From Lumbricus rubellus (Eukaryota > Annelida > Clitellata > Crassiclitellata > Lumbricidae): 64,000 bases of DNA. The stretch covers positions 1,251,041 through 1,315,040 of the forward strand of contig OX243822.1 of the NCBI GenBank assembly GCA_945859605.1, written 5' to 3'. Below, piece after piece: positions 51,840 to 62,206 of this stretch. The position numbers and the translations under genes are program-made. The notes beneath the pieces were generated by a model. The model made no database searches. It had not been told where the DNA came from and was given only the letters and a program-made list of their open reading frames with translations. Numbering within the stretch: the first letter of the stretch is position 1; every line of letters starts with the position of its first letter.

Positions 51840-52385
51840 AACAAATGTTCTGTTCCGCTTGACTTTTATTTCATCCAAGGCACCTAATGACTTTATAGAA
51901 TTTAAGATCATGTGCTTATATAACAAAGGTGGAGAGCGTTTTAATGGTGTATAAGGAGACCGCTCTTTACCAATCGTTTACCATCAACAGTTCCTACTCT
52001 TTAAAGTTTCCCAGGCGCTTACTAACTAATAATAATTTTAATTTGTTCATTAAACCGGATGTAATCTACAAAGGTTGTATAAGTAGTTTATGTCTTTTTT
52101 ATAGTACCAAGTGGATGAAATAATATTTATTTTGTTCTTTACTGGTAAATTAAGCCATGTGGTCGCGGTCTGACGTTTTGTAAATTTCGTATGTCCAAAG
52201 AGTTATAACTTTGGGTCCACGGCCCATTCCACTTTGGGCCCACGCCCCGTGCCACTTTGGGCCTCCGTGCTAGACGTTCGCCGCTTCTGGTATAGGTAAA
52301 TGTACAGTAAGGTTAAGATAAGGTCAATGTGAATTGTTTTGGTGGTTGTTAAACACCTTTAAAATGTGTTTTACTGACATAATAA
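51840..52385. other. Gene-free intron stretch
   Basis: SINE-tail motifs near 51934 and 52350, and a short repeat CACTTTGGGCC(C/T) at 52230-52265. No exon. Confidence 0.45.
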
Positions 52386-52389
52386 AATC

Positions 52390-52759
52390 TGTCAAATGCT
52401 TTTGCGCATTTCTTGGACGCTCAAACTTACCACAGAGCAGGTTTATCGGCTTGCCGGAACTTCACCAGAGCTCTTGGGTTCCATCAAGGCTCGCAAACTC
52501 TCCTATTTCGGTCATATCATCAGGATTCCCCAGGATTGCGTGGAAAAAGCCATTATGCTGGGTCACGTGGAAGGTTGTCGACGCAAGGGTAGACCACGTA
52601 TTAGCTGGATTGACAACATTCTTGCTTGGTCCCGTCTTTCCGGATCCAATCTTCTCGCCGCTGCACGCGATAGGAGGCAGTGGAGAGCTGTAGTCCATGC
52701 ATGCGACCAACCGTCGCGCAGCGACGTCGGTGATTGACATGACATGACATGTCAAATGC
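52390..52759 (+). mobile_element. 5'-truncated LINE with (TGACA)n tail and target duplication
   Basis: Element 52400-52749 flanked by TGTCAAATGC at 52390-52399 and 52750-52759. It encodes KARKLSYFGHIIRIPQDCVE, then RRKGRPRISWIDNILAW and ends D-V-G-D-stop with TGACATGACATGACA. It belongs to another LINE family than 34725 (different tail) and is dead through truncation. Confidence 0.88.
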
Positions 52760-52954
52760 GTTTAAAAGCTTGTATCGTTTCAGTGTGTAATTGTAATCGG
52801 TGAGAACTTATCTAAAATTAAAATAAATGAAAAATCATAGAAAAACATTTTATAAACACCTCGTTTAAGTAAGATCTTCGCCATATAAATAAGAAGGGGA
52901 AGTGAATGTATTTACTGGGACAGAATTCTTGTGAAGCGACACTATGGCATAGCA

Positions 52955-53325
52955 AAGTATTTGAATGTGAATTGAATTAATTATTATCAAAATGGCTCAT
53001 TCGAATTTGAGTCTACTCAAAGTATCATTTGAATACGGGACAACTCAAAGGCTCTCCTTTGAATATTATGTGACTACATTGGCTCAACTTTGAGTTTGAG
53101 ACTTTTCCTTTGGATTTTTTATTTTTCACAGATTCTGCTGTAAATTTGAGTCTACTCAAAGTATCCGTTGAATACAGGACAATTCAAAGGCTCTCCTTTG
53201 AATTTGTGAATAATTCTCAAACGGTTTCTTTTGAATTATGAACTTTTCAAAGATTCTGAATTTTGGAATATTCAAAGGACAAAGGAAAGTCTTTGAATGT
53301 GGAATTGTTTATTCCTTCTCTTTTT
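52955..53325. repeat. Cluster of CTTTGAAT/ATTCAAAG words before an acceptor
   Basis: More than a dozen copies of TTTGAAT or ATTCAAAG in both orientations. A longer unit (TTTGAGTCTACTCAAAGTAT ... CAAAGGCTCTCCTTTGAAT) occurs at about 53013 and 53144. Direct repeats AAAGT.TTTGAATGTG flank the cluster (52957 and 53288). It can fold into long stem-loops and stops just before the exon at 53336. Confidence 0.8.
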
Positions 53326-53335
53326 GTTCGTTCAG

Positions 53336-53468
53336 CCTCCGTTGGACGCGAAGTCTCCTGCCCTTGACCTTGGCCCAGAGGTCGAAGTCTTCAGCGTCGA
53401 ATTGGTGAAGGACGTCGTTGGTCTCGGCATCACTGTTGTCGGATACGTCAGCACGAGTGTCACGAACG
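53336..53468 (+). CDS. MPDZ: MPDZ/PATJ-like exon: PDZ3, first part
   Basis: Acceptor TTCGTTCAG, donor CACGAACG|GTATGT; phase 0 to 1. Encodes PEVEVFSVELVKDVVGLGIT, then VVGYVSTSVTN. GLGI is the carboxylate loop. The wording V-E-L-V-K-D-V-V-G-L-G-I-T agrees with PDZ3 of MPDZ. Confidence 0.9.
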
Positions 53469-53469
53469 G

Positions 53470-54000
53470 TATGTACACAGTGTGTCTGTCTGTTCGTCCG
53501 TCTGTGCTTCATGCTTCTCTTTCTCTGTTTATCTCTGTATGTCTGTCTGTTTGTCTGTCTGTCTATTTTATTTTCTGTATCTCCTTCTGTTTCGCTCTGT
53601 ATAATGCTTCTATTTCTCCGTTTTATGTCTCTGTCTGTTTTCTATATGGTTGTTTGTCTGTATGTCTGTATGTCTCTCTTATTTTCTGTTTCTCCTTCTG
53701 TTTCTCTCTGTATAATGCTTCCCTTTCTCCTTTTATGTCTCTGCCTATCTATGTGTTTTGTCTGTCTGACTGTCTCTTTCTGTACGTCTGTATGTTACAG
53801 TATGTATGTCTCTCTCTACGGTGTGTCTGTCTGTATGTTTGTCTGTCTCTTTCTGTCTGTATATATATACACCCTTCTGCCTCTGTATGTGCTTCTCTTT
53901 CTCCGCTCATCTCTGTGTGTCTGTCTGTCTGTCTGTCTGTCTCTTCTTATGTTTATCTCTATGTTTTTCTCTCTCTCTCTCTCTAATTCTTCTCTCTCTC
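53470..54000. repeat. (TGTC/TCTC)n pyrimidine tract after a donor
   Basis: Degenerate TCTGTCTGTC/TTTCTCTC tract starting right after the donor at 53469, with roughly 130-bp higher-order words (TTTCTGTTTCTCCTTCTG, TATAATGCTTC) near 53570 and 53690. Confidence 0.85.
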
Positions 54001-54169
54001 TGTGGCGATGACAGTAATAGATAAAAATGTGGAAGCTCTTTGTATATTTTTTCTCCATGCAGTTTTAATTTTTCTGTTTTTGGTCTATCGTTGCTATAGC
54101 AACCTTTGTTTTCTGACAACAGAAGGTCTAACAATGAAGAATCTGATAATCTTTGACTAAAGTCGCTGT

Positions 54170-54282
54170 AGTATATATATATATATATATAAAATTATGT
54201 GTATGTATATAATTATATATATATATATAATTATATATATATATATGCATATAATTATATATATATATATATGTATATGATT

Positions 54283-54362
<80 letters not shown>
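54170..54362. repeat. (TA)n microsatellite
   Basis: Near-pure TATATA with ATTATA interruptions. Confidence 0.95.
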
Positions 54363-54364
<2 letters not shown>

Positions 54365-54367
<3 letters not shown>

Positions 54368-54880
54368 ATTGGCTGTAAATGCTTGACCATTTTTGAGGCT
54401 GCAGAATTTCAAAAAATAATATTTTTTATTCGTACATTAAAGGAGCGGACGTTAATTATGCAGGACGGCGTTGCTATTGGAAAGGTTTCTTTAGAGGGTG
54501 TTGGTTCAAAGGTCAAAGCTTAAACTGCGTCATCCAATAGAAACGTTGCAACTATTAGGCGTAATTGTAGCTGTAATGGAACATTTATTTAGCCCCAGTC
54601 AAAGTTGGTGCTTGGCGAATAGGCAGCGTATATATCTTCATTTCCAGAAGTGTATAGTTGCTTTAATTAAACGCCAAACAAACTCTTCTCTGTATCCCTT
54701 TAGCTTGTACCTCCATCATATACATGTACAGAGCCATGCGTTTTTGGTGGTAGGACCTTCGACCTGGAATGGATTCTTTTCTCAAACATTCCTCTCTCAT
54801 CATATTAAGACGGTTTATTTGGCCGTGTTGAGGTTGGGAGCACCTCTGAGTAGAGCACTATGCACTATAAATACAATGAA
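54365..54880. other. Gene-free intron stretch
   Basis: Contains a SINE-A end fragment near 54825-54880 (GGGAGCACCTCTGAGTAGAG). No exon. Confidence 0.45.
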
Positions 54881-54881
54881 T

Positions 54882-55045
54882 AAATTATTGATTACTTAAA
54901 TAAATAAATACAATGAATAAATTATTGATTACTTAAATAAATAAATACAATGAATAAATTATTGATTACTTAAATAAATAAATACAATGAATAAATTACT
55001 GATTACTTAAATAAACAAATACAATGAATAAATTACTGATTACTA
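54882..55045. repeat. Tandem repeat of about 41 bp, four copies
   Basis: Unit ATACAATGAATAAATTATTG followed by ATTACTTAAATAAATAA, with few changes. It grows out of the SINE-A end fragment, so it is probably an amplified SINE tail. Confidence 0.9.
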
Positions 55046-55097
55046 TAATTAGTCATTTGGGTCATGGTGGTGTTTTAAATTGCTCTTCTGTCTGTAG

Positions 55098-55189
55098 AGG
55101 GATTGTCGGGTATTTTCGTGCGTAGCATCGCTGATGGTAGTACAGCCGCATTGGACGGAAGGATCGAAGTGAACGATCAGATCATTGCT
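55098..55189 (+). CDS. MPDZ: MPDZ/PATJ-like exon: PDZ3, middle part
   Basis: Acceptor TCTGTCTGTAG, donor ATTGCT|GTGAGT; phase 1 to 0. Encodes GLSGIFVRSIADGSTAALDG, then RIEVNDQIIA, the strand-turn segment of PDZ3. It joins the exon at 53336-53468 in phase. Confidence 0.92.
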
Positions 55190-55285
55190 GTGAGTAAGAT
55201 AGATCATGATCATTTCTTTGATCATGATTTCGTTAGCTTTTGGTGACTATTCGGCCAGTCAGAGATTTAGGCGTACATCACGAGC

Positions 55286-55395
<110 letters not shown>

Positions 55396-55399
55396 GAGC

Positions 55400-56450
55400 A
55401 ACATTGTCGTTAGTTAGGTTTGTATTCATCTTTTGAGCTATTTGGCATTGGCACCGCGCCTGGCACTAGCCCACATAGTTTTAATGGACCTTCAATATGG
55501 AAGCAGAGTATATTACGATGTGTTATTATGACTGTGCCCTTTCTTTTTAATATAGAATGATGGCAAAGCTTAGTAAAGGTGTTTAGTAGGTGTTGTAGTT
55601 TTAGTCTATAGGGACACTGTGATAATAAGGATCATTAGTATCCTCCTATAATAATAAGAATCTTTTATGCTTGGGTGGGTCTGTGTCAAAGTTCGGACAG
55701 TTTAACAGTTAATCCTTGTCGGAGATTGAAGTCAATTACACGTTTTCTTCTTCTCGCTTATATAAAATGAAGGAACAGATTAAAAAAGGTGTTTAAGGGA
55801 CTGCAAAATTTGCTAGTCATGAGTGATATTGGAATTGTTAGTCGGTATTTCTTTTATGAATACATAGCGCGAAGGTATTGCTTAGAAAAGGTGTGTAGGT
55901 TGTTGCTGTTTAGCGACACTGTATCATATCAAAGATGGTTAGAGTAGCGCTCCTGCTTTGTTTTGGCCTGGACCTGGCACTGCCAGACTACGAGCAGTTA
56001 CTAAGTGTTTAAGGTTTTGTAGGTATATATTATATATTTTTCCGCACTTATCCATCTGCTCACAACGCTACAACGCAATAGCGTTTAGAGGGACTTTTAT
56101 TCACGACACCGGTGACGAGGACCAAGAACAATAGTAGCAATTATCACTCTTCGGAGTTGATGTTAGATTAGGAAGTTGTCTGTTTTGCAATAAATGAAGT
56201 TGTTCTATTTAAAAAATCAACGAATACACACATATATTTACTATTTATTTTCATATTTATTAAATTGGTTTGCGTTTTCCTAGAGACCTCGCTCAAGATC
56301 GAGAACACAGCGTTTTGGCGTTTCTCCTCTGTTTATATAAAGTGACGGTAGTGGTTAGAAAGGGTGTTTAACGAATTCGTCTTCTCCATATATATTGAAC
56401 CGGATTAAACTTTAGAAAAGGTGTTTAAGGAATTCGTCTTCTCGTTTCGT
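55400..56450. other. Intron stretch with several SINE tails
   Basis: SINE-tail motifs near 55574, 55783, 55887, 56364 and 56414, each AAAGGTGTTTA or similar, several preceded by TATATAAA at the usual distance. One GGCACTG-type repeat near 55945. No exon. Confidence 0.6.
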
Positions 56451-56453
56451 CAG

Positions 56454-56589
56454 GTCGATGATCAGCTTTTGGAGGGTTTTACGAATCAGGAATCCGTCGA
56501 CATTCTAAGGAACACGGGTCAGGTCGTCAGGCTGAAGCTGGCCAGATACAAATACGGCCGGAAGCATGACCTTTTGACCCGAAGCACAG
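56454..56589 (+). CDS. MPDZ: MPDZ/PATJ-like exon: PDZ3, last part
   Basis: Acceptor CGTTTCGTCAG, donor AGCACAG|GTCAGT; phase 0 to 1. Encodes VDDQLLEGFTNQESVDILRN, then TGQVVRLKLARYKYG and a basic tail. G-F-T-N-Q-E-S-V-D-I-L is the carboxylate-side helix of PDZ3. Confidence 0.92.
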
Positions 56590-56639
56590 GTCAGTGAGGC
56601 TGGGGTCAAATGGGATGTTTTATAGAAAGATGCATGGAG

Positions 56640-57180
56640 ATGATGATAGGATAGGAATAGGTGAAGATGTGGTCAGGGATGGGTCTAGATGTATTGGAGG
56701 AAATTGATTTTAGAAATTGTAAATAATAGTTGGAAAATTACCAAGAATATTTAGAGAAATAGGAAAGATAAGTTAGAGAATTAGATGAGAATAGAGAAAT
56801 AGGAAAGAATATTTGAAGACACGGGAAGGAATAGTTAAAGAATGAGGAAAAATTAGTGAGAGAAATACGAAAGAATAGGAATGAATATTTAGAGATATAG
56901 GAAAATGAAGTTATGTAGGAATAGGGAAGACTAGACTTAGAAAGAGGAATGAAAATAGGTATGGGTATTGGAATGAAACTGGATGTAGTGGTATAGAATA
57001 GATCTATTGTTCTCAATAGGTGCAGAAATATAATGAAATAGATGTGGTCTTGGAGCGAAAATACACAGTGAAGTAGGTTAAGACATGCAAATGTAGGGTG
57101 CAGAATAGGTTAAGAAATAATGAAACATGTGTAATGATAGGAATGAAAATAGGTGTAGCAATAATGATGGGTATGAAATT
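56640..57180. repeat. Degenerate (AGAAATAGGAAAG)n stretch
   Basis: Purine-rich words GAGAAATAGGAAAGA, GAATATTTAGAGA and GGAATGAAAATAGG repeat irregularly over about 500 bases. Confidence 0.7.
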
Positions 57181-57439
57181 ACCGTATGCTATCTTCAAGT
57201 GCTATTATAGTTATGTGCAATTTTGGATGTGCTATTTTTAGATCAGTCTGGTGAATGTGGAGGTGTGTTTGGAGTCGGCAGTAAATCATCAGCGGGCGAA
57301 GCTGTTTACGTGGTTGATTACGAAGATTACAGTAGGTTTACGAATTATGTCGATTTTAACCTTCCTTTACACTTTATTTACGTTACATTGTTTACCTTGG
57401 ATGAAGTTTCAAGTTGCCTTGTATAACTTTATCCTGGAT

Positions 57440-57830
57440 TACATTACCTTCTATTAAATTACCTACCATTTGCATTGCTTGCCTTTTGCATTTTCTAGAC
57501 GTACATTTTGCTGCTTTCACTTGCTTTGTTTTCTGATGCATTACATTGCCATATTGCATTATCTTGTCTTTACGTTATCTGGTCTTTGCATTACCTTGTC
57601 TTTATATTACTTTGTTATTACATTATCGTTTCTTTGAAATAAGTTTGAATTATTTTGTCTTTTTAATGCATTTACTTTACATTATCTTTTCCTACATTAC
57701 CTTGTCTTTACATTATCTTGTTTGTATATTACCTTTTCTTTACATTACCTTGTTCTTACATTACCTTGTTTTATATTACCTTGTCTTTGCATTATTACCA
57801 TTTTTGTGTTTTAATCGAAATGTTGTCTTT
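57440..57830. repeat. Degenerate (CATTACCTTGTCTTTA)n minisatellite before an acceptor
   Basis: 15-18 bp units (ACATTACCTTGTCTTT, ACATTATCTTGTTTGT) repeat some twenty times and run up to the acceptor at 57843, providing its pyrimidine tract. Confidence 0.88.
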
Positions 57831-57843
57831 CATTTCATTGCAG

Positions 57844-57923
57844 GCGGAGATCTTCGCAAGGAAAAGGAGGAATTGATTGCTTCGAGGTGGAAGAGAATTG
57901 TTGGAGACAACTTCGATATCGTC
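57844..57923 (+). CDS. MPDZ: MPDZ/PATJ-like exon: linker to PDZ4
   Basis: Acceptor TTTCATTGCAG, donor GATATCGTC|GTAAGT; phase 1 to 0, 26 codons. Encodes GDLRKEKEELIASRWKRIVG, then DNFDIV. The W-x-x-I-V-G-x-x-F-D-I-V end starts the first strand of PDZ4, as in MPDZ. Confidence 0.88.
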
Positions 57924-58495
57924 GTAAGTGTTGGGAGGATGATGATAAGGAAGAGGCCGGGTTTTTTGAAGGAATTTTCAGAACTACACAATCAATACGA
58001 TTTTGTCCGAAAATTTCTGACAACCTTTTTTCACTGTACAACCCTGTCGTTCGATTCCTGTCCTTCATGGTAAATTACCGCCCCCCCCCACCCCAATTGG
58101 CTGACAGTGACCTACTAAAAAATAATTTTCACTGCATGGGATTGCTTTTACAACTGCATGCATTCATTTACGACTGCACATTTTGTGTACGGCTGCATGC
58201 TAAAAAAAGCCCTAGGAAGAGGATAAAGAAAATGAGGAGAAGGAAGATGCAAATGAGAAGAAAGAGGTAGAGGAGTAGGTTGAGCAGGAAAAGATGAGGA
58301 TTGTATTGTTTTATTGTTTGCATAATTAATTATTAATTATTAATATAGTGACTGATACACAGATCATGAATAGATGACTCATCAAAGCATGTAGTCTTCT
58401 AATATACTTTTTTCAACTTTATCTGATCCTTTATTGCAATACAACAGTGCTCAGCAGCAACTTCATTGTCTCTTTTAATTTCTTTTGTCTCAAAA
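57924..58495. other. Intron, no exon
   Basis: AAGAGGAAGA purine run near 58210-58300 and a short poly-C at 58081-58092. Nothing else recognised. Confidence 0.45.
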
Positions 58496-58496
58496 G

Positions 58497-58670
58497 ATCG
58501 CGCAGGTGTCGAAGTTCAAGGAGGGCGGTGGTCTTGGCATCAGTCTTGAAGGAACGGTTGATGTTGAGAATGGAATTGAACTTCATCCTCATCATTACAT
58601 TCGATCTGTCGTTGGTGATGGACCCGTCGGAAGGAACGGTCGGCTACAGAGCGGAGATGAACTGCTCGAG
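58497..58670 (+). CDS. MPDZ: MPDZ/PATJ-like exon: PDZ4, first part
   Basis: Acceptor GTCTCAAAAG, donor CTCGAG|GTGAGT; phase 0, 58 codons. Encodes IAQVSKFKEGGGLGISLEGT, an insertion VDVENGIELHPH, then HYIRSVVGDGPVGRNGRLQS and GDELLE. GLGI is the carboxylate loop; I-R-S-V..G-P-V-G is typical of PDZ4 in MPDZ/PATJ. The insertion between strands 2 and 3 makes the loop longer than usual. Confidence 0.93.
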
Positions 58671-58679
58671 GTGAGTTTA

Positions 58680-58975
58680 GACACCTTTTAAACGATTTCA
58701 GCCGATGCTATATAATTTGGTTTAGACACCTTTTTAAACAATTCTAACGGATGCTATATAAACTTGTATTAGACACCTTTTAAACGACTTTAAACGAGGC
58801 TATAAAAAGGTTGGTTCAAACACCTTTTAAACGTTTTAAACCGATGCTATATAAGGAAGGGACATGACGGGTAAAAACATTCACAGAACGCGGTTGGTTG
58901 TTGTTAACTCGGTCACTATAATTCTATTGTAATAATAGACACCTATTAGACGATTTAAACCTATGCTATATAAGA
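58680..58975 (+). repeat. Tandem array of five SINE-tail motifs
   Basis: Units start at about 58677, 58726, 58770, 58818 and 58936, each (T)TAGACACCTTTTAAACGA then about 15 bases and GATGCTATATAA. It starts eight bases after a splice donor. A related pair of downstream stretches (GGGACA(T/C)G(A/G)CGGGTAAAAA and AACT(C/G)GGTCACTATAATT) also repeats, at about 58859 and 58978. Confidence 0.9.
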
Positions 58976-59149
58976 AAGGGACACGGCGGGTAAAAAAATT
59001 CGACACAGTGCAGCAAGTTGAGGTTAACTGGGTCACTATAATTATATTGTAATAACAATGATAATGTTGTTGATATATCAATAATTGTAGGATAATAATT
59101 ATATTGTAATAACAACAACGATGTTGTTGATGTATCAATAATATTGTAG

Positions 59150-59581
59150 GTGAATGGTATCCAACTGTTTGGTCTGAACCACATCGAAGTCGTCACCATC
59201 CTCAAAGACCTTCCTCAATTCGTCCGACTCGTCTGCGCTCGTCGTAAACCAACCCTTCTTCTCGATCCAAACGATTATCTCTACGCTCCCGTTCGTGATC
59301 AGTTCTTCCAGATTCCCAGTCCTCCTCCGCCGACTGACCCCATGTCCTTTGGCCTCATGGGGGAGTTCCCTGTGTTCGGGGACAGGCTGGTGAAGGCCAA
59401 GTCGGAGCAGGCGCTCCCTGTGGCCGAGGCCGTGGCCCCTGAGGACCTTCTTGCGTTCAGCCGGTTGAAGTCGAGGTCGTTGGAGCCTCTGACGGGTCTG
59501 GCCATGTGGGGCAGCGATGTGGTGCAGCTGGAGCTCGAGAAGGGAGACCGGGGTCTCGGATTCAGCATTCTCGATTATCAG
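59150..59581 (+). CDS. MPDZ: MPDZ/PATJ-like exon: end of PDZ4, linker, start of PDZ5
   Basis: Acceptor AATATTGTAG, donor TATCAG|GTGAGG; 144 codons, phase 0. Encodes VNGIQLFGLNHIEVVTILKD, LPQFVRLVCARRK (end of PDZ4), a linker with PSPPPPTDP, then LVKAKSEQALP, SRLKSRSLEPLTGLAMW and ELEKGDRGLGFSILDYQ (start of PDZ5, GLGF loop). The long conserved linker words before PDZ5 are strong evidence for MPDZ/PATJ orthology. Confidence 0.95.
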
Positions 59582-59900
59582 GTGAGGAAGTGATTGACAA
59601 GGTGAATTAGTGGTTTATGTGGTGAATTAGTGGTTCACCAGGTGAATTTGTGGTTGGTGATGTGAATTTGTGGTTGTCGAGGTGAATTTGTGGTTGAAGA
59701 GGTGAATTTGTGGTCGGCGAGGTGAATTAGTGGTTGACCAGGTGAATTAGTGGTTTATGTAGCGAATTAGTGGTTGATCAAGTGAATTTGTGATTGGCGA
59801 GGTGAATTAGTGATTGACCAGGTGAATTTGTGGTTGACGAGGTGAGGTGAATTAGTGGTTGGTGAGGTGAATTAGTGGTCAAGGAGGGGATTTAGTGGTT
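59582..59900. repeat. Minisatellite of decoy-donor units after a splice donor
   Basis: About fifteen units of roughly 20 bp, AGGTGAATTAGTGGTTGACC with T/G and A/C variants. The array begins at the true donor CAG|GTGAGG, and nearly every unit contains AGGTGAATT, itself a fair donor match. Confidence 0.92.
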
Positions 59901-60061
59901 AATTCATTGATGATGCATTGCAGGTAGTATCTGAGAAACGGTTGCCTTCAGCATACAGTAAATCCACCAGATTAATATTATTGTGTTGTATTGTTGTTTT
60001 AAAACCAATCAACCTATTGCACTTATTGTTGTATTTGCATTGTCTTCTCTTGTTGTCTTAG

Positions 60062-60310
60062 GATCCGATCAATCCCGTGGAGACGGTGATCGTCATTCGT
60101 AGTCTCGTGCCAGGCGGTGTTGCTCAACTCGACGGACGTTTGGTGCCTGGAGACAGACTGCTCTACGTTAATGACATCAACCTCGAACATGCCAGCCTCA
60201 AGCAGGCAGTTACAGCGCTCAAGGGAGCACCTCTGGGTAGGGTCGTCCTCGGTGTGGCCAAGCCTCTGCCCTTACCGGATGTCGGGGACAGCAGCTGGGA
60301 GGATCTGACG
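60062..60310 (+). CDS. MPDZ: MPDZ/PATJ-like exon: rest of PDZ5
   Basis: Acceptor GTTGTCTTAG, donor CTGACG|GTGAGA; 83 codons, phase 0. Encodes DPINPVETVIVIRSLVPGGV, AQLDGRLVPGDRLLYVNDIN and LEHASLKQAVTALKGAPLGR ending VAKPLPLP. The I-R-S-L-V-P-G-G-V-A..D-G-R-L-x-P-G-D-R-L run is a complete PDZ5 body. Confidence 0.95.
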
Positions 60311-60825
60311 GTGAGATGGTGATTTCTCATTGTGATTTGTCTTTTTCGTCTGGTTTCATTTTATTTGCGCTTGCAGTCAAACTTTCGCATACACTTATCA
60401 ATAAGACGGCATAATTAAACACCTTTGTTATTTGAGTTCGACGAATCTATAAAAGGCTGAAACGTCCATTTTGTATGATAGCTTTTTCATACTGCACCAT
60501 CTTCACTACTGTAGCTTAACGTTAGCTAGACTTGAATTGTAAAAAACACACAGGTGCTTCATTAACACTGGTGACGGTCTAGTAATCGTAATCATCATCT
60601 CCAAATTTCTAAAGCGCTACTCGAAAGCCAAGCGCGGGGCACCGGCTTATTCACAAGCGCTGCGTTGAATCAGAGGGGTTGTTCATAAGAGTAGTCCATG
60701 GTGGTCCGTGTCAAGTTACCAATGAGTAAGAGGGGCGGAACAGCTATTAGAGATGGCTTGCGCAGAATAGTCTTGAGGGTGCCATTTGTGAAATGCCTTA
60801 TTGACAGAGAAGAGAGTACAGGGAC
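60311..60825. other. Intron, no exon
   Basis: One SINE-tail motif near 60418; a stretch at about 60600-60700 resembles 2130-2420. No exon. Confidence 0.5.
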
Positions 60826-61064
60826 GCTATTGCGCGGTGGTCTAGTGGTGGCGTCGTTGCCTTGGAGCCGGAAGGTCCGAGGTTCGAATCCACCTCCCCG
60901 CGTAAGGACCTTTGGCAAGTCCTTCACTTACAATTGCTCAGCGCTTCGGCGTGAAACTCCGATGCAGTGTCCGCTCTGCATCGGGAGCGCCTCTGAGTAG
61001 AGAGCTTGAAGGGGCGCTATAACAAGTGCACATACATACATACATACATACATACATACAATTA
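60826..61064 (+). mobile_element. tRNA-derived SINE-A, near full length
   Basis: Best copy of the family. Head: GCGCGGTGGTCTAGTGGTGG (A box) and GGTTCGAATCC (B box at 60881-60891), a tRNA-like pol III promoter. Body: GGACCTTTGGCAAGTCCTTC, CAATTGCTCAGCGCTTCGGC, GGGAGCGCCTCTGAGTAGAG, GGGGCGCTATAACAAGTGCA. Tail (CATA)n to 61064. The element lies on the sense strand of the PDZ gene intron. Confidence 0.92.
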
Positions 61065-61685
61065 TGTGTCTATGCAACAAATGAATGAATGACTAGCTTC
61101 TTTGTAGGATCCTTCTCACCAGATACTATTGTTTTCGTGTTTTCAAAGTTTATGGTAAGAACATAGGGCCTACTCTTCCCTTCCTCCTTCAGAGTCCGTG
61201 TTGTGTCCTCTAGTCTCTGTGCTCGTCTTCGTCAATGTCATCGGCGAAGCAGAGATTATTGATTTGTATGCCACTGAATTCTTCCCCTCCCTCCTTCTCA
61301 CTGATCCTATCCAGGACTCTTTCCAGCGGTAAATTAAACACCTTAATTAGAAGTTTGGAGCATCTATAAAATGGTCATGAGGCGACAATAAAAATATTTG
61401 TTATTAACAATAGCCTGCTTACTAAGTGCTGTAACGTGCAAATTTCTGTCCATTGTAACGGCCTCTGTTGTCATAGACCCTGGTCAGATCGGATCCATCC
61501 ATCCAAGAACCTAACATAATTCGTATAATAATAATAGATAATGGATTAGAATAAAGAATGATAAATCGTTTTGTTTGTAGTGACTCTCGGTTTGTTGAAA
61601 TTAAACACCTTAATTAGGTATAACGATCATCTATAAATAGTCAGTAGGTGATGAAAATAACAATGGTAAGAAATCAAATTTGTTT
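61065..61685. other. Intron with tail motifs and a partial copy of an exon start
   Basis: SINE-tail motifs near 61335 and 61607; an inverted copy of the 80-bp GGATCC repeat at 61425-61496. At 61576-61598 the words TTTGTAGTGACTCTCGGTTT repeat the acceptor and first bases of the exon at 61690. Confidence 0.6.
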
Positions 61686-61689
61686 ATAG

Positions 61690-61863
61690 AGTGACTCTCG
61701 GTTCGTTGATGCTGACCTTCTGACCTCGATGGGTCAAAGTTCACTGTTCTACGGTCGGCTGGAACCAGCGTATCTGACCCCTATTGACCCTTCTGGTCGC
61801 CTGTCGTGGAACGAGGTCAACCATGGACAGGGTTCGACCAGCCATTGGGGTGCTGGAAACGAG
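61690..61863 (+). CDS. MPDZ: MPDZ/PATJ-like exon: linker after PDZ5
   Basis: Acceptor TTTGTTTATAG, donor AACGAG|GTTGGT; 58 codons, phase 0, no stop. Encodes SDSRFVDADLLTSMGQSSLF, then YGRLEPAYLTPIDPSGRLSW. No domain; D-A-D-L-L..F-x-G-R-L-E resembles linker sequence between PDZ5 and PDZ6 only loosely. The splice borders, phase and position make it a probable exon. Confidence 0.65.
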
Positions 61864-62205
61864 GTTGGTTTAGCAGGGAAACACTAATCATCATGTCTAA
61901 TCTCTTTAATCTATTCAATTGGATTGCATCTCTATTCTCTATGTAGTCAGAGGATTTTATTTTGTTCCAGTCTTTCTCGGCATTCACCAAACTTTCGAGC
62001 ACCTCTTCAGCATTAATTTGTCATGACTTTCGTCTTTGCCACGTTGATTGACATGTCAGAATATCTCCTGCAGCGGTAACAATGCAATTTCGTTTTCAAT
62101 GTTTATAAAGCATCAATTAACTGCATTTTTAAAGGTGTCTAAGTAACAGATAAGTAGAGGCAGCGCCAAAGAAGGGAAAAGTCGCCATTTTGTGTCCAAT
62201 TATTT
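61864..62205. other. Intron, no exon
   Basis: One SINE-tail motif (TTTATAAAGC ... TTTTTAAAGGTGTCTAAG, 62102-62143). TCGGCATTCACCAAACT and related words recur at 62515-62535, so part of this intron is duplicated about 540 bases further on. No exon seen. Confidence 0.5.
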
Positions 62206-62206
62206 A

